From Albifimbria verrucaria (taxonomy: Eukaryota > Ascomycota > Sordariomycetes > Hypocreales > Stachybotryaceae), in the NCBI GenBank assembly GCA_020081605.1, contig JAHREC010000049.1:1488001-1552000 (forward strand): a stretch of 64,000 nt of DNA, read 5' to 3'. Positions within the stretch are counted from its first letter, which is position 1. Each line of letters starts with the position of its first letter. Of this stretch, positions 21,899 through 32,715 are shown in pieces. The notes below the pieces were generated by a model, which saw only the letters and a program-made list of their open reading frames with translations, was not told the DNA's origin and ran no database searches. The position numbers and the translations under genes are program-made.

Positions 21899-23098
21899 TC
21901 ATGTATGAGCACAGCCCCATACAAATGCGCATCCTGCCAGAACAGTGGCACCAACCGCCTTGTTGGTCCAGTAATTATCGTTGGTAAGAACGATGGCGCT
22001 TCGCACTCTCTTGACCGGCTCGGTGGGGGCGTCGGCCGGTGCGCTGGTCTTGTTGGCCTTTGCCAGGTCCTGCGCATCAGCGCGTTGTTGAAGCAATGCA
22101 ATCTTCTTGCTCAGTTCGATAAGCTCCTCTTCCAGAGCAAGGTCCTTGGCACGGTCAACCTCGACGTTCTGAATGTTGCCGAAGAAATCGGTGATGCGAC
22201 GGCTTCGGGCCTCGTCGGCACCACCAGGGAACAGGTCGTAACGGAAGCCGGGGTTGGAGTGGATCTTGGAGTAGTCGTAGCTGTCAAACAGCTCACCGAC
22301 GGTCTTCCTGCTGCTGAGGTCCTTGACCTCTTTCTCGAGAAACTCGAGGTTGTAGTAGGTGTAGCGGTCGATAACGGCGACGCCGACGTCGTTGTCGGCG
22401 TGGTGAGAGTAGGACGACTGGTCGAGCTCAGAGGAGCCGGTGGCGATGATGTTGGGGAGTAGAACCTGCTGTACATGGTGTTCGCTTGGCAAGTGTCGAT
22501 CATGAAGAGAATCTCGTGATATCTAAGATGATCAGCATGGCTCGTGACAGCGCATAGAGGAGACCAACCTTTTCTTTTCCCACATTTGCTCAAACGCGTC
22601 GGCGAGATCGAAAGCGCCAATCTCCTCCGCGTCTTGGAACTTAAGAAACTCGTTGCCTCCGTGGCCAGTCATGTACACGAGAATGTTGCTCCGGTCGTCA
22701 GTCAGGAGCCGCTTGCTCCGCGGCATCTCAGCACCGACACGATCGGTCAGGAGACGGATAAAGTTCTCCACCGTCACCTCGTACCCGCGATAGTCCACCT
22801 CGATGTTGTCGCCGTAGAGATCGACGGCACGGTCCGAGTTGCTGTAGACGGTCCCGGGAAAGGCGTTGCGAGGGTTGCAGGCCATGTCGTCGGGGAGCAT
22901 GAGGATGATCTGGGAGTCGGGGATGCCCAGCCGCTTGACGGTTCGGTATATGGACAGGACATTGGCGAGATGGCGGTAGTTGAACCAGAAGCGCGACGTG
23001 CAGACAAGGACGGCCCAGTTGCTAGTGTGCTCGGCGAGGACGACAGAGGCCAGCAGAGTGGCCACGAGGGCCGGGAGGCGAAAGTCGCACAGCTTCAT
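21899..23098 (-). CDS. gpi8: GPI-anchor transamidase catalytic subunit
   Basis: Caspase-like cysteine peptidase (family C13) that cleaves the C-terminal signal and attaches GPI anchors in the ER lumen. Signal peptide [22 protein letters not shown], then [20 protein letters not shown] and [12 protein letters not shown]. Catalytic His is in [13 protein letters not shown] and catalytic Cys in [13 protein letters not shown]. Intron 22523-22568 (donor GTTGGT) joins WEKKR to [11 protein letters not shown]. The G run 22454-22457 appears one base short, which breaks the frame between YSRFYSP and [16 protein letters not shown]; joined, the protein is complete. The C-terminal hydrophobic segment [18 protein letters not shown] fits the single membrane anchor of yeast Gpi8. 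A GPI-anchored candidate substrate sits at 47.9 kb. Confidence 0.94.
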
Positions 23099-25985
23099 TT
23101 TGGAGTATTAGAAAGATGGGGTGGTGAAAGGAAGTATTGGATTAATGCCGACGGTCGGCATAGCAATGGACAAAGTCCAGTGGCTACAGGGCGCAAGGGC
23201 TGACGCCTCTGGTGTGATGCTGATGGATTGATGTTGAATGCTGAGAGGGGCTTACAAATCTGGGGAAAAGGGACGGCCTCTATCGTTATCCGATCCTGAC
23301 ACGAGCCCTGGCGCTAACAGCCACCTTACCTCAAGCGGCTGTTCCTGGCGTAGCCTTGCGTGACATGATTATGATTACAAGGCTTTGATGTGCCAAGGGT
23401 GAAAATACGATCAAAATGTGCAGTTGGAATTTGCCTCTGTTTGGTTTTCATGGTGTTTTACCATTTCTTGTGTCTTATCCGCTACCCACACCCATTACGA
23501 CGGAAGCAAAACACCACTTGAAGCCACAGTTGCATGTGACGATGCAGGACAGCTGTCATGCTGCATTGCATTACTAGTAGACAGACATACTTGAAATGGC
23601 TTCGTAGATGGAATGAATTTCTTGACTGCCTATTCAATTGCACGGATTGAACGGTATCCTATCCACTCGGCAGGCACAATGTTGGGGCAGGAGTAATCGG
23701 ATATTTATATGAGGGTTGCGTGGGCATTGGCATCAGCCAAAAACACATAACTACTTATTGAGCACATCCTCACCAAGGCGGCGATTTCGGAGATTCCAGT
23801 GCAAGAGCGAAATAAAAATTGCTCAAAGCCACGGCGGAGAGGCCAACGCCAAGTAAGCTCGACATGAACTTATGCAAGTCATGATCTACGATACAGGTAG
23901 TGGATCGATGGCTAGCGATTTCGACATCGGGTTGACGGGCTACGCGATCAGTACCCAACTGGCACTTCCAAGGCCTGTTTCCAGTATTTCCGGGACATTT
24001 CCCAACTGGGTCAGCGGCCCGCTAGCTGTTTCTGCAGATTTCAATGGACTCCATCTGGAGCTCCGCTTCAGCGCAGAAGCGGTGAGACGTGCCGGGCTAC
24101 TTGCGGTTTCGGCGATGCAGCAAAGCCAAATGTTGGAGGATTGACGTCAGCGCGTGGAAGTGGCTGCAATGTTCGTTTCCGTAGGCTTATTCGTTTTTGC
24201 GTTTGGGGTTTGGGAGGTGGTATTAGTGATGCTTAGGAGCTTGGGTAATCGCAGAGTAATGCACGGCTAGGTGATATTTCGAGACAATCGGATGGTCGGA
24301 TCTGGCGGAGTTTATCAAACAAACTTAACCCCTAATGAGGGTTGGCCTAGTAGTTCGGAGCAGGTCCCCAGCGATGGAATGAAGTATGAAGCTAGACGTC
24401 TGTTTGGGGAAATATGCCTGATCTGAATGCCTCCTCGTAACAGGTACTTGATCTTGGTACGGATCTGTATTAGGAACGCCTCATTGTGTACCTGCGGTAG
24501 CAAGTGGTGAGCAAAACAAGGAGGACTGCAGATCAGGGAGGCCTTAAACTTTTGGATTCTGCGAATCAGAAGAATGAGGTAATATTAATGCATTGATAAG
24601 GAGTATGCTTGTACTTTTGTATTACAGTCATTGCGTGCTTATTTTGCTTGAACAAATCCCCATTCATCGGCTCTTGTTCTTGTTTGTGATGTATTTTATT
24701 GTTTACCCGCTTAGAGCGAGGGTGTCAAATTTAGCCATAGTCAACATAACATGTGCCTGTGCCAAGTGGGTCGTCTGGGTAGCGCAACGAGAAGACCCTT
24801 GGCTTTTGCCTTGCCTTGGGTTGGGTACTATGTATGTATGTGAGATGATGACATAATGGCTCACGCAGCGCGGCTTGGTGCACTGTGCCACATACCTCGG
24901 TATTGGACAGTCTGGGATGAGCGAGAGTACCTACTGTAAAGGGTCTCTTCAGCAACGGTTAGCTACAGTTCACACTCGTGCCATTGCATCTGCCGAATGC
25001 ACGACTCGAGCTGTCTATCCTGACTCTTTGCTCTTGCACCTGCATTCCTCCCATGGAGGGATTCGCACCACAAACAAGGCGTCCCAAACCGGCGGAGCTA
25101 CCCCACGTGCGCCGTAGCGCAGCGCCTCCACCGGGGCAAGGACAAAGACGTAAAGGGCCTGGCGCATGAAGCAGCCGAAACAAAAGCAGAGCGCATGCAC
25201 ATGCAGTGAGATGATGCTCTGGCACTGCAGGTTTGAAGCCGTGACGTGCACTGACGCGTTCAGGAGCCCTCTTGCGAGGTCTTCCTCCAGCAAGTCAAGC
25301 CCAAGCCCAAGTCGAGCCTCGTTCTGGCAAACAGCCGTCGTCGTCGTCGTCGGGTCACGCCGCATCGTACCACCGACCGCCCCCTGTCGCCTGTCGTCTG
25401 TCGACCTAGACCTAGTCCTGGTCCTAGTGCTGAATGGCCACGTTCGTCGTCACATGTCGACGTTGATCTGGAACCCCGCCTGCCGTTAACGTCCAGCAAC
25501 CGTTGGTGATTGATTGCCTTAGTCTAGACGGCTTTAGCTGCGCGCGCCACGGTTGGTTACCGTCACAGCCGCCCGTCATTTCTTCTTTTTTCTTCTTCCC
25601 ACCCTCACGCTCACGACCGCTCGTGCCCAATCGTACCATTCGCTGGCCTTTCCTCCTGCCAAGCTCCTCCTTTGTTATTTGGCATCGCTGCGCCCATTGT
25701 CATGCCGCCCGCCCTTCTCTTGCCTCTTTGACGACTCTCTTGCCTCAACCTCCTGGTGGCCATTTGCACTCGCGTCTTCTCCTTCACCCTAGATTGAAAC
25801 AGTCGCCCCGGCCACGCCGCCAGCCTAATCCTACGCCCTGTGTCCGGCCTTATTTATCTCAGTCGTCCGCAGCTGTCCTCGCTGCCTCCCACTCGACATA
25901 GGCTCCGGCACTTCTCTCCCAAGCTGGGGCTCTGCAAAATAGCACACAACGCAGCGTCGTACCCAGTCCCTTCGAGCCCCCAACT
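23099..25985. other. Intergenic region, no supported gene
   Basis: About 2.9 kb separating divergent genes. The small frame 23872-24144 has no recognisable motif or splice extension. The stretch 25500-25985 is pyrimidine-rich and is probably the promoter and 5' leader of the phosphatase-family gene. Confidence 0.5.
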
Positions 25986-28016
25986 ATGCCTGTGCCGCCT
26001 TCTCACATATTCGTCGTGCGGTATGTAACCAACCCTCACGCAGCATGTTCTAACGTCCAACTGACCCATCTAGCCACGGCAACCGACTAGACGCCGCCGA
26101 CAAGAAGTGGCATCTCACCTCTCCCACTCCCTACGACCCTCCCTGACGTACGGCGGCTTCCAGCAGGCACGCCAGGTCGGCAACCAGATCTGGAGCATTC
26201 TAGAGCAGGCCAAGCTTGAATACGATGTCGCCAACGAATCCTCTGGCTCACCCAAGAAGCGCCGGCGCTTCAAGATTGTCATCCACAGCTCGCCCTTCCT
26301 TCGCTGTGTCCAAACCTCCGTTGGCATAAGCTCTGGGCTCGCCCAGTCGACCAATGCCTCCATCTACATCCCCTCCGACGTCATTGTCCCGGCGTCTCCC
26401 AACAACAGCACCCCCAACCACCCCAAGACGGCTATTCTGCGACTGGACTCGTTTCTCGGCGAATGGCTATCCCCGAATACTTTGAGGCCATCACGCCGCC
26501 TCCAGGCCCTGCTCTGATGCTTGGTGGAGCAAAGGCCGAGCTTCTTCGACGCAGCGACTACAGCGAGGTGGACGACCTCAATGCCCAAACCACTTCCACT
26601 TCGACTGGCGGCGCACTGTGGAATGGATCCGCTGGATCGGTACCCTCCGATTCTGGGGTTCCACCCCGAAAGCAACAACCCCGATGCCTCTCTGGACGCG
26701 CTGAAACAGTTTCAAGCAAGGAAGGGATACGTCGCGCCCCGTCCGAACTACGCTGCCTCTTCCTCGGGTAAGATCCCCGATGGCTTTGTAGCTCACGCAA
26801 GGGATGCATGCCTTGTTGTGGATTATCAGTGGGACTCAATGAGGGCGCCGCTTGACTTTGGAGACGGCGGCAAGCTCGGTGAAGAATGGCCTGCCATGCA
26901 CAGGCGCTTTAGGAAGGGCCTGAAGCAACTGGTCAACTGGTACTGCACAAACGAAGCACCAGCCGAGCCCGTTTCGAACCCCGTGACGCCCACCAAGACG
27001 TCCAATGGCTACGACTACGAGGCTGTGCACGAAGATGAGGACGTGCAGACCGTTGTCATTCTCGTTTCCCACGGTGCTGGGTGCAACGCACTCATGGGTG
27101 CCATCACTCATCAGCCTGTGTTGATGGATGTCGGAATTGCCTCCATCACCATGGCCGAACGTAGACCGGGAATTGACTATGAACAGCTCAAGGCGACGCT
27201 CCCCAATGATGCCACTTCACAATTTGGCGTTCCGGTCGATCGCATGTACGACATCAAGCTCTCTGCAAGCATGGAGCACTTACAATCTACGGCTTCGAAT
27301 CCGGGATCTGCAAGATCTACGAGGTCCCCTTCAATACAGAGCGCTTGGTACAATGGCTCGCGGGGCGAACATCAACATTTGGCAGCTTAGGGGTGCGGTT
27401 ATGAGCCCGTTCACCTACTCGGACCCTATATCATCAGCAGGTAGCCGTAGTGCCTCTGCAAGCGCAACGGCACCACCATTCGTCCGACGGAACTCTACTG
27501 CACAACGCGGTGCCCGGCCGTCAGTGACAGCCGTTGGAGCACCCAACTCGTCTACGTCGGACGCCCCCGAGCGTATCCCCGGCGGCAGCGTCACCATCAT
27601 TCGGGCTTTGGTCACCAGTTCCATCGGGCTTGCGATTGATAGAAGACGAAAGCGATTCCGATGCTGATGACCTTGATCACGTGCTGCCTAACTTTAGCCC
27701 AGATCGTTTCAAGACACCAGTCAGCTACCAAGCCCCATCGCTGCCTCCAAAATCCGAACGAGCGGACAACGTGGCCATGTACGAAGTGGCACCGCCAGTG
27801 AGGACGCCGGGCACCCCAACAGGGCCTACGTTGGCAGCGCCAATCAAGATCAAGACGAACCTAACACCGATCAAGCCAATTGAAGAGGTCAAGGTCACTC
27901 CACTTGGGGACGGCTTCGGCGGGCTCTGGAGTCTGCCGCGTCCACCAGATGATGCGGAACGATTCCGAGACCTTAGCCAGAGCAAGCGGAGGTGGACAGT
28001 CAATGAGCGTGCATAG
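25986..28016 (+). CDS. Histidine-phosphatase (phosphoglycerate mutase) superfamily protein
   Basis: Begins MPVPPSHIFVV in a 35-nt exon; intron 26021-26073 joins it to the superfamily motif RHGNRLDAADKKW, whose His is the phospho-acceptor. Further conserved parts are VIHSSPFLRCVQTS (second arginine motif), DSFLGEWLS, GFVAHARDACLVVDYQWDSM and the second catalytic His in VILVSHGAGCNALMGAI. A long Ser/Pro-rich tail contains GLWSP and LPNFSPDRF and ends KRRWTVNERA, as in related large fungal members. The reading frame changes about five times: a base missing near 26140 and in 26471-26474, one extra near 26660, and two unresolved changes near 27365 and 27580. Substrate is unknown; sugar-phosphate mutase activity should not be assumed. 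The tail model is the least certain part. Confidence 0.85.
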
Positions 28017-28627
28017 TTTTTGCTTTTCTCACTGGTATTTGCATACCATTGCTTCATCGCATGTTGGGTCGTTTGGGTTGAACAAGCACAGTTTTTCTGC
28101 GTATATGCATTGGCGTCAGGGTAATGGGATAGAAGATTATGAGCAAAATGGAAGCCATGCCCTCAGGGCATGCATCAATGAGGATCTAGCTGGAATGTGA
28201 AGTATCGGGGTTATGTTCAGATTGTTTTATGACTAGGAGTACTGTGGATTGTGAGCTGAAAGGCCTGCTGTAAGGATGGTTTGTGGCAGTCTACTGCCGA
28301 GGGACAAAATTGAACTTGTATGAATCTATTGCTGTCTATGTACTATTGGAGCCGTCAGTCATGATATCGAGCCCTTATCCAACACACCAAGTCCTCTGTG
28401 TACAATCTGAAGACAAAAGTTCCGCTTGATTTGTTACCTTGTAATTAGACATCTCTTGCCTTTTTAGTCGATTATTCTTTTACGTTTGGTTGACTGTCGG
28501 TCGAGATATCTGCGCTAGGTATGCGGAACTTCTGTCCTCCCAGAGTGCGATTCTGCTGGCACCACCCCAGCCACGCTGGTCACTTATTAACCAAAACTCC
28601 TCCATACTCGATCCTGTCCTTAGTTCT
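28017..28627. other. Convergent intergenic region
   Basis: 3' flanks of the phosphatase-family gene and of the carnitine carrier. No gene or repeat is seen. Confidence 0.5.
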
Positions 28628-29731
28628 TTAGCCAAACGTCTTCTTCATGGCCTGGTGAGCCAGCTCAACACCGAGGAACGTCGCGGCGTTGGCGGGCACG
28701 GCTCGCGCCAGGGCGGGACCGAAGCCAGGGAAGAAGGCCTTGAAGCCACCCTTGCCGTAGAGCTCGCGGATGGTGCCGCCGAGGGTGACGTTACCCTCGG
28801 CAGTCTGGAGGCGCGACTTGACAGTGTCGACGGGGAAGACGGGGATCCACATGGCGACACCGGCAGCGGCTCCGGCGCAGGTGATGGCCGTCAGGCTGAG
28901 CTCACCGGTGGGCTTGCCGGTGACGGGGTCCCTGGGGCTGAGGTGCGCTTGATGTACTCGTAGGCGGCGAAGTAGGCGGCAGAGCCGGGACCGTCGCGGG
29001 CAAGGGTGGCGGCGCTGCCGCGGAAGACGCTGCGCACACCGCCCTCACGATAGAGCTGGCGGACGACATCGAGACCACCGCTGTACTTGGGCTTCTCGCC
29101 GGGGGCGAGCTGCTTCTGGCCCTGGACCTGCAGGATGACCTTGACGCGCTCGAAGGGGCGGTGATGGCGGTCATGGGGATGGCGGAGAAGAAACCGGCGG
29201 CGGAGGTCTGAGCGATGGTCAGACCGTCGGGGAGACGGTGGAGACGTTGCCGACGAGCTGCTTGCCGAGGTCGTAGCCCCAGAAGGAAACAGCGACTTCA
29301 ATTGACTGTGAGCTTGGACGAACGGAGGCGACGCCCTTTGGGGAGAAGGGAAGTGGGATTTTACTTACACATGGGGGTAACGCCGACCAGCGGCGCGCTC
29401 ACACCGGCGTAGAGACCTCTCCGCAAACCATCTCTGGCGATGCTCTTCTTGACGACGTCAATTGCGGACGAGTAGACGCCTCGCTCGGCGGTCTGCAGGC
29501 GGACCTTGACGAGGTCAAAGGGGTGGCCGACAACGACGGCGCAGATACCACCGAAGCCACCGGCGGCAAAGGAGCGCAGCTGCGACAGGCCAGACGAGGC
29601 AGCGGCCTTGGCCTCCTGCTTGAGGTCCTCGGTGGTCTCGGGCACGCGGGGAGCTTGTCGGCGACAGGCGCGGGGAGGCGGTCGATCTGGTCGTTGACCG
29701 CCTTGGCGGAGTCTGAGGGCGAAGCGGACAT
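28628..29731 (-). CDS. Mitochondrial carnitine/acylcarnitine carrier (acuH/Crc1-like)
   Basis: Inner-membrane exchanger that brings acyl- or acetylcarnitine into mitochondria, linking peroxisomal beta-oxidation to respiration. Start MSASPSDSAKAVNDQIDRLP. Three mitochondrial-carrier repeats carry PFDLVKVRLQT, PFERVKVILQVQ and PVDTVKSRLQT. The ending RAVPANAATFLGVELAHQAM is typical of the acylcarnitine branch. Intron 29296-29368 joins GVTPM to FAVSFWGYDLGKQ. Four apparent base losses in G runs (29648-29651, 29229-29232, 29155-29158 and about 28942) break the frame, and each single correction restores carrier sequence. The window also contains FOX2, which supports a fatty-acid role but is 26 kb away. 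Confidence 0.92.
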
Positions 29732-30991
29732 TGTGGATGGAGAGGGACGCGGTGAGGAGGGAGAAGGAGAAGAGAAAGAAAGCTGGGAGGGAGCCGCCTT
29801 TGAGTGCCGAGTCGTGGGGAGGGGAAGTGGTCACGCTGCGGACGTGTCCTTGAGAGGCGCGAACCTGGTTCAGGAAGCTTGGCGATAGCGGTCTCAGCGT
29901 GGGGAAGGGCGACAATTGTCCACAGCGCAGGGCCCCTGAAGTAAGAAAAAGCTCTACTGGAGGTTTGGAGGAGAGGTGGTTCCGGATGGGAGGGTGAAGG
30001 TGAGGAAAATACGGTTTTAGCCGCAAGGCTGATGTGCTGTGGTGGTCTGCGCTGTGCCGTGCCGTGCTGTGCTGCGGTTTGGTGTGTTGCGGATGCGACG
30101 CAAGGCCGAGGCTCGGGCGACCGGGCCCTGTTACGTCACAAGCCACAGATGCGCGACGCAACCCAATGTTTAATTTGTGTCCAGCTGGGAGGGATTTATG
30201 TTTACGAGTTGAGACGTGGCATTCATAATTGGAAGGAAATATACCCTCCTTTTCTTTGATTGAGCCTATTTTTTAAAAATATTTTTTGCAGATGCTCCCT
30301 TTGTCCATGAGATGTTTCTTGACAGACCTTGCTGTGGCTTTCTCGGTGCTCTGCGTGGAACAAGAACAAAGCACATGCCTCGGCTCGGTTGCTTGCAGAC
30401 CCCATAGGGGTACGTACCGGGCCCACGGGGTCCCCTCTGCTGTACCGAGCTTCCCTTACCTTTACCTTACCTTTACCTTACCAAGTGGTGAGCGAAAAAA
30501 GAGGGACCGCAAACCTTGGTTTCTTTCTTAGAATACCAGGCGATGAATCTCAGAAGAAAATTCTTAAATTAACATAAAAATATAAGGACATACTTGTATA
30601 TTTATTCAAGTCATATGCCAACCTTATCCGAATAATATTCTAATATGCATTGATCCTTCTTCTTATTTACCAGTGCTTGCGGTCCCTATTTTATTGCTCC
30701 CCGCTTGCTTACCTTACCTTGTCTGAACCCCACACTCAGGGACCTGCGAGGTACCAGATGCTGAATCCACAAATATCCGAGCAAGTTGGGGATGATAAGG
30801 CACGATGATTGAGCGTAATTCTACTGATAACGTCTTTGAAGAGGGCGTTTCATCTTTTTCTGGATTTTGGTTTACTTCTTCATTTTACATGTAGTTGTCA
30901 TTCTGTGACTGCACAACTCCCTCAAAAGCATCTTCCTCGCTGCCGCTTACACCATTCAACATCAAATACACTTAAAATCATCACCAATTCT
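29732..30991. other. Intergenic region with CCTTACCTTTA repeats
   Basis: Promoter side of the carnitine carrier and 3' side of the secreted M15-like gene. About 30452-30482 consists of nearly three copies of CCTTACCTTTA. The stretch around 30545-30640 is AT-rich. No gene is seen. Confidence 0.5.
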
Positions 30992-31557
30992 CTAACCACC
31001 GTTGGTGTAAAAGGTCACATCCCAGTGACTACCTTCGTCCTGCACAGAAAATTACCATATTAGCAACCCATCCCCAAAAGACTCTTCAGGACCCACTTAC
31101 GCAATAGATGTTACCAGACGCCGCCTGCCACTGGGGTACCCGTCGCCGCGGTTCGCGATGCGGGTAAACGTCCTCGTCACGTACGAGTCGATGCCCGAGG
31201 CCTTGCGGAAGTCGAGCTTGTAGCCGTTGGCGTGCGAGTACGTGCCGCCCGCGTGGCCCGTCTCGGTGCCGCCCGTGATGGTCAACGCGCAGCCGCACGC
31301 GCCCTTGAGTGTGATGGCGCCCTGGACCGTGGCCTCGCGGAGTCCGTCGTACGATGTGCAGCGGGAGTTGGTCTTGTCCGTGCAGCCGCCGGACGAGGAT
31401 GCCGTGATGCCGACTGCCAGGAACCGTCTCTCGGCTTCGGCCTGGGTCACGGCCGTGACGGTCGTGGCCGCGGCGAGGGTGGTGAGTAGTGTAGAGATCT
31501 GATAACGGTGTTAGCCAGCTGGGCTATGTGAAGAACTAGAAGAAAACCTACCTTCAT
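30992..31557 (-). CDS. Small secreted protein with M15-type (D-Ala-D-Ala carboxypeptidase-like) zinc motif
   Basis: Start MK at 31557, intron 31499-31551, then ISTLLTTLAAATTVTAVTQA completes a signal peptide. The mature part has ITLKGACGCALTITGGTE, SHANGYKLDFR (His-x6-Asp) and, after intron 31040-31100, CDEGSHWDVTFYTNGG. The pattern SH-x6-D followed by E-x2-HW resembles the zinc site of peptidase family M15, which in bacteria trims peptidoglycan. One base appears missing in the G run 31133-31136; correcting it changes the end of exon 2 to QWQAASGNIYC and makes the last exon reachable. Cysteine pairs suggest a disulfide-stabilised extracellular protein. Peptidase activity is an inference. A TATA box lies about 70 bp upstream. 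Confidence 0.8.
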
Positions 31558-32715
31558 GTTTGTAGCTGAGACTTTTGTCTGATGCCTACTATAATCTACA
31601 CTCCAAACCCGGATCTTGACGTCTCTTATATAGTCCATCAAGTCGCAAGGCACGGCCCTCGACCATATCCATGACGATAGCCTCTGCACAACAACACCGT
31701 CCAGTTGCCCTTTTCCGCAAGCAGGCTGAGTCGATCATGCAGATCCGCGCAGCCCCATCGGGCTATCGGACCCTCTCGAATGCGCTGTAACAATAATACC
31801 GGCCCCATCGCCGTAGCCTCGCCTCCGGCGGCCTGGCCACTCACGGCGCGCGACGCACCCGCATTCAGCCCGGCAACCCTGAAATCGTGGCGCCCTCAGG
31901 ACGTCACACAGCCCATCGACGCAGCGTAAGCCGGCCAGGATGTAACCACGATATTATTCATAGCTCGGTATTCCTCATCGGGAGCGGTGCGTGGGCGATC
32001 CGGCAGTTGATCGACACCAGCTGAAGGAGACCGTGTGGCCTAAATGGGTAGGTAGGCGTTGGTAAAGTTGCCAAGCGGGAGCAAAGGCGATAGGGAATTA
32101 AGGGTTTACGAGTGTTGGATTAAAGATCAACATAATTAGGGAAGTATGTGCTTCAGCTCTACCGTTCTTTGGTTATTTTTTCAAAACCATCTCACTTTAT
32201 TTAGTTCTTGAATCTGATACCAACAAAACCAACATCTCACTGTTACGCGCTCCCCTTTCCCTTCCCACTTGGTTGCCTTTTCAGCTACGCTAGAGAATCT
32301 TCGTACGATGATAGACGCAGATATGGTCCAATCAGGGCTACTGGGCGCATCCCGTGGACAGACGAAACTAGCAACTCGATAACCGGTATTCAGAACCACA
32401 TACGATCCATCATGGACGCCACTCTCCGATATGGCAACTCACGCTACTGCAACGTAATACACCCAAGCCTTGATCTTGTCGAGCCATGTCTTACATGAAT
32501 CGTTTCTTTCATTGTAGTGTATGTTCAAATGCGCCTTTGTACAGAGGCTAGTGTAACATTAAGTTCTTCCCCAGACCTTCCATCCAAATATGATACATGA
32601 TATCGCAGGCTGCCTCGTTGAAAGAGGATGCAAAATGCTCAAGTCTGCATGCCTGCGGCTAAAGATTGAGAAACTGGCCATTCGTGTCGTCTAACATGGT
32701 CCATGAGCCACTCCC
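31558..32715. other. Intergenic region, promoter of the M15-like gene and 3' flank of the zinc transporter
   Basis: Apart from the TATA box no feature is recognised. Small open frames have no motif. Confidence 0.45.
31625..31632 (-). promoter_or_regulatory. TATA box of the M15-like gene
   Basis: On the minus strand TATATAAG lies about 70 bp before the ATG at 31557, a usual distance for a strongly expressed fungal secreted-protein gene. Confidence 0.6.

Noticed and set aside
23872..24144. 90-codon open frame on the plus strand
   Set aside because: Short, no motif, no signal peptide, and in a long intergenic region.
27360..27430. Possible intron explaining the frame change in the phosphatase-family gene
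   Set aside because: No donor/acceptor pair of plausible length; base errors explain the change more simply, as in neighbouring genes.
28490..28963. 157-codon plus-strand frame
   Set aside because: Antisense shadow of the carnitine carrier, whose family motifs are on the minus strand.
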